DNA of 64,000 bases. It comes from Enoplolaimus lenunculus. Lineage: Eukaryota > Nematoda > Enoplea > Enoplida > Thoracostomopsidae. A program made the position numbers and the translations under genes. Each line of letters begins with the position of its first letter. Position 1 is the stretch's first letter. The stretch is taken from the NCBI GenBank assembly GCA_030248215.1, contig JASANG010001829.1, positions 39,771 through 103,770 of the forward strand, in the 5' to 3' direction. Under the pieces are notes generated by a model. That model did not search any database and was not told the origin of the DNA. It worked only from the letters and a program-made list of their open reading frames with translations. Positions 10,367-30,032 of this stretch are shown here, piece after piece.

Positions 10367-12267
10367 ATAAGTATGTATTTTATGTGTTTATGTATTTGTA
10401 TTGTATATATTCTCTGTACGGTTAATCACAAACATAAAGATTGGTTTGAAAATCAAGTGAAGCCCAAATGTGTCTTTTTTGGCAGCAGGGGGCAAATTAA
10501 AACAAAACAAGCCAAGCTTTTACTCTTGCCATGCAAAGCTATGTAAGCAAGTGCTTAAGCAAATTTAATAAGCCTAGAATGCACAGTTGTGCTGGGGCAC
10601 TTAAAGCCCAGAGTGTGAAAACATGCACAGGGCGTAGGACTTAGAACCAGCAGCCAAATTGCTGCGTTTAAAGAAAAAGTACGCATTTCAAAATTTATGT
10701 ATTCTACTTATTTACTTTTTGTATTTATATGTATGCATGTAAAATAAAAAGCAGACTTCGGTCTGCAAAAAACCTCTCTGTAGTCAATAAAAACACTTGT
10801 ATGCCGCTCCTAAAAATTTTCATTTCCCAATAAAGTTGTATGGCTTAAGTCTAACCAAAAGCCTAAGCCTTCATAACGTACACTCTGCTTATGCGTAAAA
10901 GCCTAAACATATGCATTCTAAGCTTAAGCCTAAGGATGCCAGTCTCTAAAGCTCAGACCAACTGTCTGTCAATGGGCAGGGGTCTAAACACGCGCCATCA
11001 AGTTTATGAACGCCGATTTCCGGATTCGAAAACACCTCCCATCAAGAAAATATAAACATAAATTCAATGCACATTGCCATATATACATGTGGATGAAATT
11101 CTTATGGCGGGCGGTGTAGATTTGATGTCAAATTGTGTTTTTGTAAGTATTTGTTTTAACGTTTCTTTTTTGAAGTTTCTGTTGTTAAAACATTTGCGTT
11201 GTGTATTTCGGGCGCACATTATCCCGTAACAGAAAGCAAAGCGGAACTACACCGGAATTGGAACTGGGACAAGAAGGATTTACAACGGAATGGCTGAGCA
11301 AAGGTTTCCGCGGTCCACGAGCTAAATTGCCTTACTTGAAAATAACACTATATAGCACCCTGCGGAAGCAAAGTTGATACAAGCCAGATTTCCAGCCTTC
11401 CCCAAGAGGAAGATAATGCTAGCAAGCTTGAATTTAAAAAATTACGCTTGAGTTGACAAAGTACTTTTTAGCAAAGTGCAACGGCTTCTGTCTTCTGCAG
11501 AATATCGACCTGTAGTTCCAACTTTTGCTGCTATTTTTAAGTTCCAGTTGCTATGTGCTATATATAGATTAGAGGAAATTTCTAAACAACAAACGAAATG
11601 TTTATATAAGTTTAGCCTCTACAATGTGTATATACGGCAAAAATTTTCCCCCTAGCAATTTTAAATATTTTGCCGAAAAGGAACAGTTTTTAGGTTTATG
11701 ATTTTCAAGCTAAAATTTTTAAAGGACATAAAAACGTTTTTTCCTGATGCATGTTTGTCATAGTACTACTTTGATATTGGCAACAGAATTCCGCGCTATA
11801 AAAGGCTTTGTTTAACGTATTTTAGAGCTTTGACATTTTCAACCGGGTTTATATATATACTCTGGATTCGAATCCTAGCTTGAAATTGTCTCTAGAAATA
11901 CACTGCCAACGCAGGATTAGGCTTAGGAATACAGTTTTGCAATGCTTTAACTTAATAGAAATATGCTTAACTCTACTGTTACGGGTCATACATTGGCAAC
12001 ATACATATCTTTGTGCACTCCCGGTTAATTGCTGTTCGGGACGGTGAAACGGTATAAATCAAAATACACTAGCACTCTAAAGTTTTACTCTAGCAGTTGT
12101 TCAACGATCATCATTTAAAAACAGTGAATGCCAATAGATAAAAGAATAAAATAACAACAAACGTCAATTAGAGACCGTTTTTACTACAGCATGCGTCAAT
12201 TGAAATTGAAAATTTAGTGCAGTAAATGCCAATGTAGTCACAAGGGGTTGGTGCGGCTGAGCTTACC
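10367..12267. other. intergenic stretch, no gene seen
   Basis: AT-rich sequence with no credible exon. It holds degenerate CCTAAGCC/TTAGGC words (10850-10935 and 11915-11935), related to the TTAGGC-bearing repeat at 51.5 kb, and a tRNA-B-box-like GGATTCGAATCC at about 11862. Confidence 0.5.
10751..10766 (+). other. perfect hairpin with TTCG tetraloop
   Basis: GCAGAC-TTCG-GTCTGC is a 6-bp perfect stem closed by a C(UUCG)G tetraloop, an unusually stable RNA fold. It follows an AATAAA-like string. No flanking structure identifies a known RNA. Confidence 0.4.
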
Positions 12268-12537
12268 GTACTGTAGTGACCCGAATAAGAGGGTGTGGTG
12301 TAATAAGAGAGGGTCCCCATTTTGAGTCCCAGTCAATAGGAGTCTGTACCCTAATAAGAGTCCGTAAGCGGATAGAGTCCCTAAATCCTAATTAGAGTCC
12401 ATTTATAGGTCAGCAATTCCTAATTGTATTGCATAAATGACTCCATGACCAAATAAAATTGAGTTCGAATCTTTAAAGCGTACTTAAATTTTTAAAGTAC
12501 ATTCCTAAGTATAATCTGGCATGAACGCTCAAGCTGG
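12268..12537 (+). repeat. 'GAGTCC' repeat family, best-preserved copy
   Basis: Begins TACTGTAGTGACCCGAATAA, carries CATTTTGAGTCCCAGTCAAT and ends near GGCATGAACGCTCAAGCT. The copy at 44586-44905 shares both ends in opposite orientation, so the unit is about 0.27-0.32 kb. No clear terminal repeats or coding capacity. Confidence 0.7.
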
Positions 12538-12975
12538 TGAAGCAAGATAATATCCGGTTTCAATTGATGTTTACCGAATAAAAATAAATTTTCAATTAAC
12601 GGTTACCGTTAAAAAACCATTTTCCCTGCTAACGCTTACAGAAAAGGAGGTTGCAGCCTCAGCGACTGTTGATGTATGTTGACTGGACTGTCATTGACGG
12701 TTGCCATTCAGAAATTAGTTTACCTTTCACAAATAGTACCGTAGCTGTCAATTAAATATTAAAATTGCCAAAAATATTTTCAATATAGCTGTGCTATATG
12801 CTATAAATTTTATCTTGAGGGCAGCTGTCAACTGACGTTGCAAAAATACACAGTGCATACGCACGTTGTGCGACGCACAATACCGTGTTTGTCATAAATC
12901 CGCTTGACTTGTTCGAAAAACACGTCGATTGAATTTGATTCATGGCTCAAATGCGACTAAGCCAGGTTTTTCCAG

Positions 12976-13260
12976 AAGTTCGCCGAACACTACATGGATT
13001 ACTATTCTTTTAGATACTTCAACCAGTTAATTCTTGCCTTTTTGTCGATATATCTCGGCTTAGTACCGAACAGATTTGGAGTGCCATTAACATGGCTATA
13101 TGAGCGATTACGTCCGGACTATTGATACATCAATCCGAAAGCCGTGTTTATACTGGTCATTTTGTTTATCAAATACTTAGCACACATTATTTTCTCAACA
13201 GAGGTGAAAAAGAAAAACCGGACGAGTAAAATACGTGATATAAATAATACTCGCTTATGA
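12976..13260 (+). pseudogene. possible relic exon of a membrane protein
   Basis: After a TTTTTCCAG acceptor an open frame runs to a TGA at 13123-13125 with a hydrophobic, protein-like sequence (FNQLILAFLSIYLGLVPNRF, then WLYERLRPDY). The same frame continues beyond the TGA for another 44 codons with a second hydrophobic stretch (FILVILFIKYLAHIIF) and a basic tail. Either the gene ends at the TGA, or this is a decayed exon, or the TGA is a sequencing error. I do not recognise the protein and saw no partner exons. Confidence 0.3.
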
Positions 13261-16115
13261 CCCTAAAAATCAGTTTAACTACCGTTTTCAGCCGAGAATA
13301 AAAGGATACTACCGGTCTGTGTCTGGTTCCGGTAAACAATACCTCCGGATCAGACAGGTTTCGGTAAAACTTTGGCATTAGGGTTCCGGCAATAGGTTAC
13401 GGAATTCTTGTGTTTGTTCTTCTATAAATTTGATATTGAAACTTGAGAGGAGTTTTTTTTGGTAGAACATACTGGAGATCAGATTATTGTTTACAAAGTT
13501 GGTTTAACAACATGTTTCTTTTATAAATTTGCATCCTATCCGGTTCCGCGTCCAGTATAATTAGACCACCTTCGCGGTTCCAGTTTGTTTTAGGCAGACG
13601 CAGGCTGCGCAAGGTAGTACTTGAGCTGGGTTTGTTGACAAGAAACATCGTTGATGCTTTCCAGATTCAGAGGATGCTGTAGTTCACTAACCTTTCACAA
13701 CACTTTTATGCAAACTTTGAGAAATAAAAAATTTCAGCATAAATGAAAATTTCTTCCCTCCGGTTTCAAAGGGCTTTACAACAGCCGTATCAGACTTGTT
13801 TAAAACAGCAACAAGCATGCGATAGCAAAATCGAGCAACAATAGTAACTCAGAGATCATCAGATAGAGGTCGATAGAATGTTCTAGAACTTTCTAGAAGC
13901 ACTAATAATACAGAAAACAAGAAAACTTACAGAAAATGTCAAAAATTCGCAGGCATATAATATTGTGTAAAAAGTGTTCTTTGAGGTTTGTAATTATTTA
14001 AATGGACACAAATTGCAACAGAATAAACCCAATAGCTGATCTGGCGAAACAGATATAAAATCTATTAAATCACGCATATATTATGCAGAAATAGATTGTT
14101 CACAGCCATCTATGTGTAAAATTGCACAAAAAATGACAGATGTGACAAATATTTTGATACATTGGTTATTGGTAATCTGTTATTATTAAAAACAACATGA
14201 TATGCTTCAAACACATAACAGTGAATGGACTCATAAACACATAGCTAGGTATAGGAGAAATGGACAATAGGTCCCCATCTGATACGCGGAGAATATGTAA
14301 AAACAATGCAGTATCATAGCGCCGAAACTGGAGGACAGGGAGGCGTTTGCCCCTTCAGTGTTCGGATTGGGGTGCCCAGCCCCCCAATATTGCCCAGGCT
14401 CACAATATCAAGCTGTCGAATACCTTTTTCTTCAAAACAGCCCAACCCCCTTTTACATTTGAACGGTTTATATTAACAACAAAATCATAATGTACCCCAA
14501 TATCGGTAAAAAATATAACAAAAAGAACGGGCACAGAAATTGATAAAAACGGTAATAAAATCAGTTTTGGAGTAAGGTATGCCGTGTGCTGTCTCCCCTT
14601 GGTTGGAGCATATGAAGATTGTATAAACTTTTACCTAAAATATGAGCTTTTCAGCTACTATAGCAGAAAATTTCAAAAAAATTTCCCGCTAAGCGCGAAG
14701 TGTGCTTTATTTTTGAATGGGTTCATTTTCTAGATTCACCATTTGCAACTCGTGTAAAAGTGTTTTAGAATGCTGTCCTCACACCTATCAAACAAGAGCG
14801 TGAGCTCGGACAGAGAACATCAGATCAATCACCGAGAAATTCTGGAGCTACCTTTACGTTTGGCGTATCCAGCATGAGTTTGTGGGAAGCCCACACCCCT
14901 ATCTGCTCCGGCACTGCTTAGATCCATATAGACTCAAAAGCGGTTAAACCACATGCTGATAAGCATCTATCCTGGTGTCGTTGTTAATTTGCCAGTGAAT
15001 GGCATAAGCGATTTCACATTGAGTGGTGATAAAAAGCGAAAAAAGCTGTCTCGCTATTGTAGAGTTAAAATGATTACTTTATTTTGCTGGACAATCTTGT
15101 CTGTCACATTTTTTTGGCAAAAAGTGATTTTGGCAAAATAACACTCTTTAGCAGTGTACCATTTTAGGTAGCATTGTTTGTGTCCCCCAATCTTAATTTC
15201 GCTGTGCAGTATTGATTAGAATTTAGTAAAAGCAGTAGTCAAAAGTGAAAGTTTAAAAGGTTATAAATATTGTGACAAGCAGACGCGCGCGGACGAGATA
15301 ATAATGTGTACACGATTTTGTATGCTTGCTGCAGCATATGTGACAACATATATACGTAGTTGACGATTAAGCCAATTTTACAGAGGCAGATTGTGTAACG
15401 TTTTTGTAAAGCGTTTGCGTAAAGATGCGGTATGTTAAGAGTTCAACTTAATTACTAATTAAGCGTAAAACCAAGCAAAATAAGTATTATTGTTCCGCGT
15501 ATATCTACAATCGCGGAACTGGCTTTAATTCGGAATTCTAAGTTGAATCGGAATTCGGTTTGTACCGTCGTCGTATAATCGCCGAGCTGGTTTTACCTCG
15601 GGATTCTATCTGGAATTGGAATTCGATTTGCAGCATGGTCGTATCTGCGAAAGTTACTGTTGTGCGCTTGCTAACAATAGGTTTTTATTCAAGGTGCCAG
15701 AAGTGCCTATGTAGTACCAGTAAGCATATAAAAATATAAAAACACAGTTAACTGTAATCTATCGATGTTCTATATTAGGTAATTCAAGTCACTCAATTGG
15801 AATTCAAGCTATTTATAATAGTACAGTTTGTTAAGGCCTTCGACAGGGCGAGAGGAATCAGAAAATTTGCAAAATCCGGCAAAAACCGGCATCCGTATCC
15901 GATATGCCGAATATGAGAAATTTATGTGTGGTTGTGGAACCGAATATCGACATAGTTGATATCTTGCTCCGAATGCATTTTTGGGCAAGTCAAGAAAATC
16001 AAACTTATATATTATATACACATGTTTTGTCTAATCTAATAAACTAGTGGGTAAGTTATAAAATAAATAAATACAATATATATTATCCTGAACTGTGAGG
16101 TGTAATAAATTGAAG
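13261..16115. other. intergenic region upstream of the carboxylase gene
   Basis: No gene is visible. Around 14330-14470 there is a C/G-rich insert (CCCAGCCCCCCAATATTGCC) of repeat character, and around 15500-15650 a two-unit diverged tandem duplication built on GGAATTCTA...GGAATTCG. The proximal promoter of the gene at 16116 has no obvious TATA box. Confidence 0.45.
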
Positions 16116-24224
<8,109 letters not shown>

Positions 24225-24331
24225 TATTGCCTGCGTGTAATCAAGACCTACCTACGAATTCTTATTTTCTCCGGCGTCTTGGTGAGCGAAGCGTTGCCAG
24301 TGGAGATTGAATAATTTTAGTTTTTCAACAA

Positions 24332-24527
24332 AAGCTGTTTAGTAAGCTTTTAGATACTTTTATTGCCTAAATATTTCGAATCATTTGCATAAAGTTATGG
24401 TAAAGTATAATAATTTTAAAGCTTCCGAAAAGCTGTTTAGAAAGCTTTGAGATACTTTTATTGCCTAACTATTTCGAATCTTTTGCCTAAAATTATGGTA
24501 AAGTACAATAATTTTAAAACTTCCGAA
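24332..24527. repeat. 98-bp tandem duplication just after PCCB
   Basis: Two adjacent units starting AAGCTGTTTAG and ending CTTCCGAA, offset exactly 98 bases, with about ten differences. Lies about 110 bases beyond the PCCB stop, so it may fall in its 3' untranslated region or just past it. No AATAAA is visible before it. Confidence 0.8.
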
Positions 24528-24758
24528 AGTTGAAACCACTCCTTAAACAATCAATGTAAACAGTGGTTCACTAAACACTTTTTTAAGTATTATGTGATAT
24601 AGAACCTTTTTGTTATGTAAAGTGGTTATGTACCATTGTCGTCTATTTAGTGTATACGTATTTATTACTGTTTTGTTCAGAAATAGTCAGTATTTAAATT
24701 TATTGAGCTGGCAGGAAAAAATTCTTGTATTTTTGATTGTGGGCTTAGCAGATTTGCA

Positions 24759-25478
24759 CAGTGGTGTGCCGAGGAATTTTTATTGGGGGGCGCATCTTGC
24801 CAGATCCGTGCCTTTGGTTTCTGCATGCAAGTAAACTTTCTTTTAGCAGTACGGATCTCAGTATTTTTAGGATTTATGATGTTGGTCACGCTATCCTAGC
24901 TTGCTCCTTTGTGAGTTCACTTTTGGGCCCTTAAATTTTTGGCAGTTTGGGTAGGTGGACCAGATCGAATTGTTTGCCACGTAAGCACGACTTGGTGAAA
25001 AGCTAGACACTATGGACTTTTGGAGTCTTTGTAAGAAAATTTTTGTATAATATATGACATATTTCTAGGCACTAGGAGCAGAAACAGGGGGTGAGCGAAG
25101 GTTCGAAGCCAAATTTTGGCTGAGCTGAAGAATTCGCGAGCGGAAAGCTATACATTGTTTCAGTAAAGTTTCAAAATATTTCTTGGTTCATAAACGCGGG
25201 TCTAAACCGCCAAACCGATAACCCCTGGTCTAACGCTTATGTAATTGTTGAAGATGTGCCCAAAACAATCTTTATTTTGAGCTGGTCAGGTTGGGTTTCG
25301 CTGTTATGTCTAGTTTGAACAGCGCCGTAGGCAAAAAATTTTTCGAACACTGATCAGTGAAAAAATCGCACTGGAAACGTGTGAGAAACCAGACGTATTT
25401 TTTGTGACTTTGAAAATTATGACGCACGTATTAAATCCGATTGGGGGCGTGGCCCCTCCCCCTCTCGCTACGCCCCTG
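24759..25478. mobile_element. hAT-like MITE, 720 bp, copy 1
   Basis: Left end CAGTGGTGTGCCGAG and right end, read inward, CAGGGGCGTAGCGAG form imperfect inverted repeats of the CAGGGGCGTAGC type common among hAT elements. Flanking octamers GATTTGCA and GCTTTGCG agree at 6 of 8 bases. A second copy at 43676-44444 in the same orientation matches it along its length. No transposase frame. Confidence 0.75.
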
Positions 25479-25867
25479 GCTTTGCGCGATGTGATTAAGT
25501 ACTAGATCTGTGCTACACTTCGTATCTAAATAGGGATGTTTTGAAACCAAAATTTTGTCGAGGCGGACTGCAATTTTAATACACGATGCTTACAGAACAG
25601 ATATGACACAACATTAAATAATACTTTAATGCGATTGGATGTTTTATTACGCGGACAAATCTTGCCGATGTCATCCGGATATCCGCCAATAAATTGTCTA
25701 TTTCTTCAATATCATATGATATTCGAGGTATTGTCTGCTATTTTCAAATGTCTGCATGTTTGTGGTAACATACCCAAATTGACCTGTTGAATATCTTAAT
25801 GGTACTAGAATGTAAAATTTGAATTTTTCGATTTTGTGTCGGAAACGTTTTGCAGGCGTGTAATTGG

Positions 25868-26222
25868 TAGGGTACAACCACAACCGGAGGTCTGCTTCCG
25901 GCTCCGGCAGAAAATCGGTCTCCGGCTCCGGTAGAATTTTTGCCGGAGGTTCCGGCAATTTCGGTAGTAAAATTTTGCATAATTTTGCAAAATTTATTCG
26001 TTTAGCGCGTTTTGTTTTACTTTTATCACAATTTTCAGGAAAGAATTTTAAAATTTCGCAGAAAATTATTAGCGTATAAAACCAAACCGTAACATATTGC
26101 AGATATTAGCTAAAATTAACTAATTAACCATCATTTTTACTGCCTAGTTTCGCCTCACCGCTGGCTTCGGCAAGTCTCGTTGACCTCCGGCTTCGGTATT
26201 TTTCACCTCCGGTTGCACCCTG
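25868..26222. mobile_element. MITE with CCGGAGGT inverted ends
   Basis: Left TAGGGTACAACC...ACCGGAGGTC with repeated CCGGCTCCGG words; right end read inward CAGGGTGCAACCGGAGGTG with matching GAAGCCGGAGG words. AT-rich core. A shorter copy with both ends recognisable is at 61613-61768. Confidence 0.6.
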
Positions 26223-26283
26223 ATCTTTTTTATATTTTTTTCGTGACAGATTGACATGTATGGCAAGTACTTGATTTGTAACA

Positions 26284-26575
26284 ACGGCCCATGTTTAAAG
26301 GCCGTCCCAATTTCCCGGGACAGAAATATACCCGGAGTGCACACTTATGCGCTTCTGTTCACATATGCACAGGCAGATATATTTACGTACGATATTTATA
26401 ATATATAATATATATTATATATTTTACGTAAATATATCTGTCTCAACTGTCCCATCTGTCCAAACTGTTCCATCTGTCTCAACTGTCCCGCTGTCCCAAT
26501 TATATTTTTTGTATGTACTACTGGTACATTGCTGTCCCGGGAAAATGGGACGGCCTTTAGGGTAACATTGGCCGT
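26284..26575. mobile_element. ACGGCC MITE with short GTCCCAACT array, copy 1
   Basis: Ends: ACGGCCCATGTTTAAAGGCC and, from the right, ACGGCCAATGTTACCCTAAA, both followed by GTCCCATTTTCCCGGGACAG-type sequence. The interior has an AT palindrome and about four units of CTGTCCCAACTGTCC. The same ends flank a much larger array at 57487-58538, and a left end is at 62319. Confidence 0.7.
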
Positions 26576-26957
26576 AACAACATTACCGTTTATATATTAT
26601 TTTGGTTGTACTCCAAAAAAATGAAACTTGCGGACCCGGGACCATGCAGGCCGGGCTCGGGCCCTAAAACAGACCGGTTCCAACCCTGATTACAATAGTT
26701 GCGCAACGAAATATCTGATTGTCATGTGTCAAAGTTTTGTGATGGTTGGTAGGAAACACGTATTTAAATCTTCATATGTATCGTTGCGCGAATTTTTTCT
26801 CAGAGGTTCAAAATTTTAACATGATATTAGATAGAAAAATGACAAGTTGAATTGAAAGGTTTTCACTTTATTGAAAGTTTAGTATACTTAACATTACTAC
26901 TTATAATATTCGGGACAAAGAACAAAGTGAGATCGAGAACAAGCTGTTCGATTGAAG

Positions 26958-27000
26958 TAATCAGGGATTCGCGTTACAACCGGAGCGGGTGGGTCAAGGT
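26958..27000. mobile_element. left-end fragment of the palindrome-rich MITE family
   Basis: GGGATTCGCGTTACAACCGG followed by GAGCGGGTGGGTC and GGTTTGTCCC aligns with the family end at 30542 with about eight differences. Only the end is recognisable. Confidence 0.4.
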
Positions 27001-27398
27001 TTGTCCCATAATATTTTCAGGCTGTGAGTAAGTTGTTCGACGTGACCTGGGTTTTATCGCGTTTCAACTCGGTCGCCACGCACAAAACTGAAATTTGTAT
27101 GTCAACATATGTGTAATAATAAAGATTAACGATTAATTTAAAAACGAACTAAAGCTTAAACCGTAAGACCGGCGTTTCTGAAAACCTCTAGGGACTGTAG
27201 AAGCTAAAGAATGTTAAAATTCTTAGCATTCGATTAATCATAAACTGTATTGATAGTGTTGTTGTATTTTGTATTCTGTAGCGTTATTTATTACAAAAGA
27301 TTACTTTAAAAGCTATTTTTCCTATTTACCTATTTATTACTTACTAGAATTCGGCAAATTTATAGTTACAAGCTATATACTTATAGCGCGTTAGAACC

Positions 27399-28460
27399 TG
27401 TAGGTGGCTGTGCCAATCCAAAATATAATTCAACCTAAAAACTAAAACAAAACTAAAACCAAATCCTAAAACCACACCTTAAGGGAGTCCCCGGCTCCGC
27501 CTAGTCTCTCTTAGAACTTAAGTTAGGCTTAGGCGTTGCTTTAGGGCGTAAACTAATAAAATTGATGCTATGGCGGCTGTGCCGTAATGTTGATCTTACC
27601 TGGGTCCTGCGTGGCCATTGATTAATGCTGTATATTGTATAGGCTGTTTTTGCGCACAATGACATAGCTAGGCTATGTCATCATGACATGTGCGCCTGTA
27701 TGTATTGTTATCGTTGTTGTTTGTGGCTGAAGGGTGTTATGTTGTTGTTGTTGTTGTTGTTGTTGTTGAGAGTCTGGACCGAAATTTGTATTGTGTCTAC
27801 GGAGCACAATGCTCGGTATGAAATGCAAATTAGGTCGAGACACCCATAGGGGAGCCAGGTCAAGAATTCAGTCTTGACGTGGAGAAGTTACAATTGCGTT
27901 GATTTTCTTTGGCATTTTATATTTGTTGCTTTTACAGTTTGGCGGATATTATTTGCATTGCTTGATTGGCATAGGCATTCGGGAGACTTAAACTTATTGG
28001 AATAGTACTTGAGTAACAGTCACGGTAGCTCAATGTGAGCCTACGGTGAAATCGGCGTAAGGGAATCAGCAAATAAAGCGCATTGCGCGGAGCCTTCGGG
28101 CAGTACCAGGGGAAACCGGGGATATTGGGGAATGTGTTAACGGGGTTCTTGGGGATATATTTGGGAGTTTCTGGGGTTTTGTCGATTCTAGCGGGGCTAG
28201 TTTCGGCTGTTTTTCTGGGGACTTCTTGGGAAATTTTGGACGGTTATCTGGGGTTTACGGAGTATCCGGGGTTTGTCACGTTTGAGTTTACATTTTGTCT
28301 TGTACGGTGTGAGCTTGTGACTTAGTGGAATACAGAGTTAAGGCATCGTAGTTGACGTGCAGAAAGCACCTAACAAAGGAACTTTCGGCACATTCGGTGA
28401 ATATAAGGTCGGTAGCATAAGCATATTACTTTGAGCATCCAAAATCACGAACTATTCACA
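27399..28460 (+). repeat. left LTR
   Basis: 1062 bp, TG...CA bounded. It contains a TTG trinucleotide run near 27738-27768 and a long hairpin at 27652-27695 shared exactly with the other LTR. The short open frame at 28083-28325 is repeated in the right LTR and is not evidence for a gene. Confidence 0.9.
27652..27695 (+). promoter_or_regulatory. long two-part hairpin in the LTR
   Basis: Outer arms GCGCACA and TGTGCGC pair, and inner arms ATGACATAGC and GCTATGTCAT pair perfectly around a TAG loop, with CATGACA as a bulge on one side. The same 44 bases are unchanged at 34094-34137 in the right LTR although sequence around them has diverged. Function unknown. Confidence 0.6.
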
Positions 28461-30032
28461 TGGTGACCTCCGTGGTTTCAATGCTGGTTTGGTAAGTGTG
28501 GTCGAGAAAAAGGAAATTTTTGGGGAAAAGGAATTTGTTGGTTATAAAAGGAGTAAAAAGGTATCGGAAAAGGTTTTGTGGGCTCAGAATCTGTAACAGG
28601 ATTGTGAGCGAACCGGCTGTTGAAAAAGGAAAAAGTATTTTGGAAATTTGAAAGTATAGCTGGGTGGATTTAGTTAGCTACCTTTAGGTGGCGGTAACTA
28701 TCAACTGTCAAATGTACCGGTGTTGGATTTTGGACTGGCACAGGTGTCTGGCACTTGAAACGGATAACAGACAATACAGGCGTGATCAGCGTAAACGATT
28801 TAGCAAAACGGATTGTGGACTTGGGGCTTAGGCCGCAAGAAATCAGGAAATTGTACAGGTCCCTGCGGGGTTCGGTGCCAGTGACCTCGTGAAGGAAATT
28901 GTGAAAATCGGGAAAAAGGAACAGAGACGGGCGACATTGATAGACTTAGGAACTGTAACACTCGTAAGTATCTCTGTCAAATTTGAGAACCGGGGGAGCG
29001 CTGTATCAAAAGTACAGGGCGAAAATTGGTGAAAACGGTCGTGGTACGGAATTTGTACGAGAAATCGGGAGAAATAAAAGGCGTGCCTGGGACTCTATTG
29101 AGTAACTGGCAATCAAAACTTTCTGGGAAATCAGAACTTAGACCGATTCAGTGTACTCAACCGGCCACTCTTGGCGGGTAGCTAACCGGAAAGAATCGGC
29201 GACAGGAATTTTGGGCAGGCAAAACGGATTTTTGGGCTTGGCGCTGTATAGCGGCTAGCAGAAACGGTCGTACAGTATCAAGGGACTCAAAGAGCCGGTA
29301 AACTTTCGGAAACTTGGGGCTAGGCCGCAAGAAATCGGAAAAGTTAGCGAAAATTAGGACAAATTGACGTTCGACAAAAAAGACGGATTTGAGAAAAATT
29401 TTGCAAAAAATGTTTCGAGCCGGGTGGGAGCGATATATAGTGGACCTATAGCATCCTTGAACACCGGGTGTGGGGAATATTTTCGGAAATCGACTTAAGC
29501 GATTTCGGAAAAACTTAGAAATTTGCAACTTAAAGGAAATTGAGCAGAGAAAGAACTTATAGCATTAACGGAAAATGCCACTTTATAGAACGCCTACTAC
29601 GGCGGATGGGCAAGAGGCTACAGCAAGGATGCCGGTCAGAGAGACGGGCGTAGTGACACGAAGTATGTCACGGGAACTACAGGCAGAAAGGAGCAAGGAA
29701 GCCGAAGAGGTTTCGTTGCCTAGTACGGCTCGGCACAGGGGGGTCAACCGGTAAAGGTGACACATAGTATGCGGACAGGAGTAGAGGCAACAGATACGCG
29801 AGAAGGCTCAGGCCTGCGGAACCCAATAGAGGCACGAGGTCTGAGGACGTCGGTGGATCTGCAAGGCAGATTGGTTGGAGTTGAGTTACCGGAGAGCGGA
29901 TATGGAAACAATATGCTCTCGGGGATGGTAGAAGGAAACATGGGGCATGGGGGAATAGTGAGTTCCGCCATGTCCTATCCGAGAATGGCAGCGGAATGTG
30001 ATGGGAATATATAAGAACGGGTTACTGGAGAA

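Noticed and set aside
25698-25990. Pro/Glu-rich minus-strand frames
   Set aside because: Products of CCGGCTCCGG repeats at a MITE end.
28083-28325. 80-codon Gly/Leu-rich frame, repeated at 34557
   Set aside because: It lies in the LTR and is duplicated only because the LTR is; no coding evidence.
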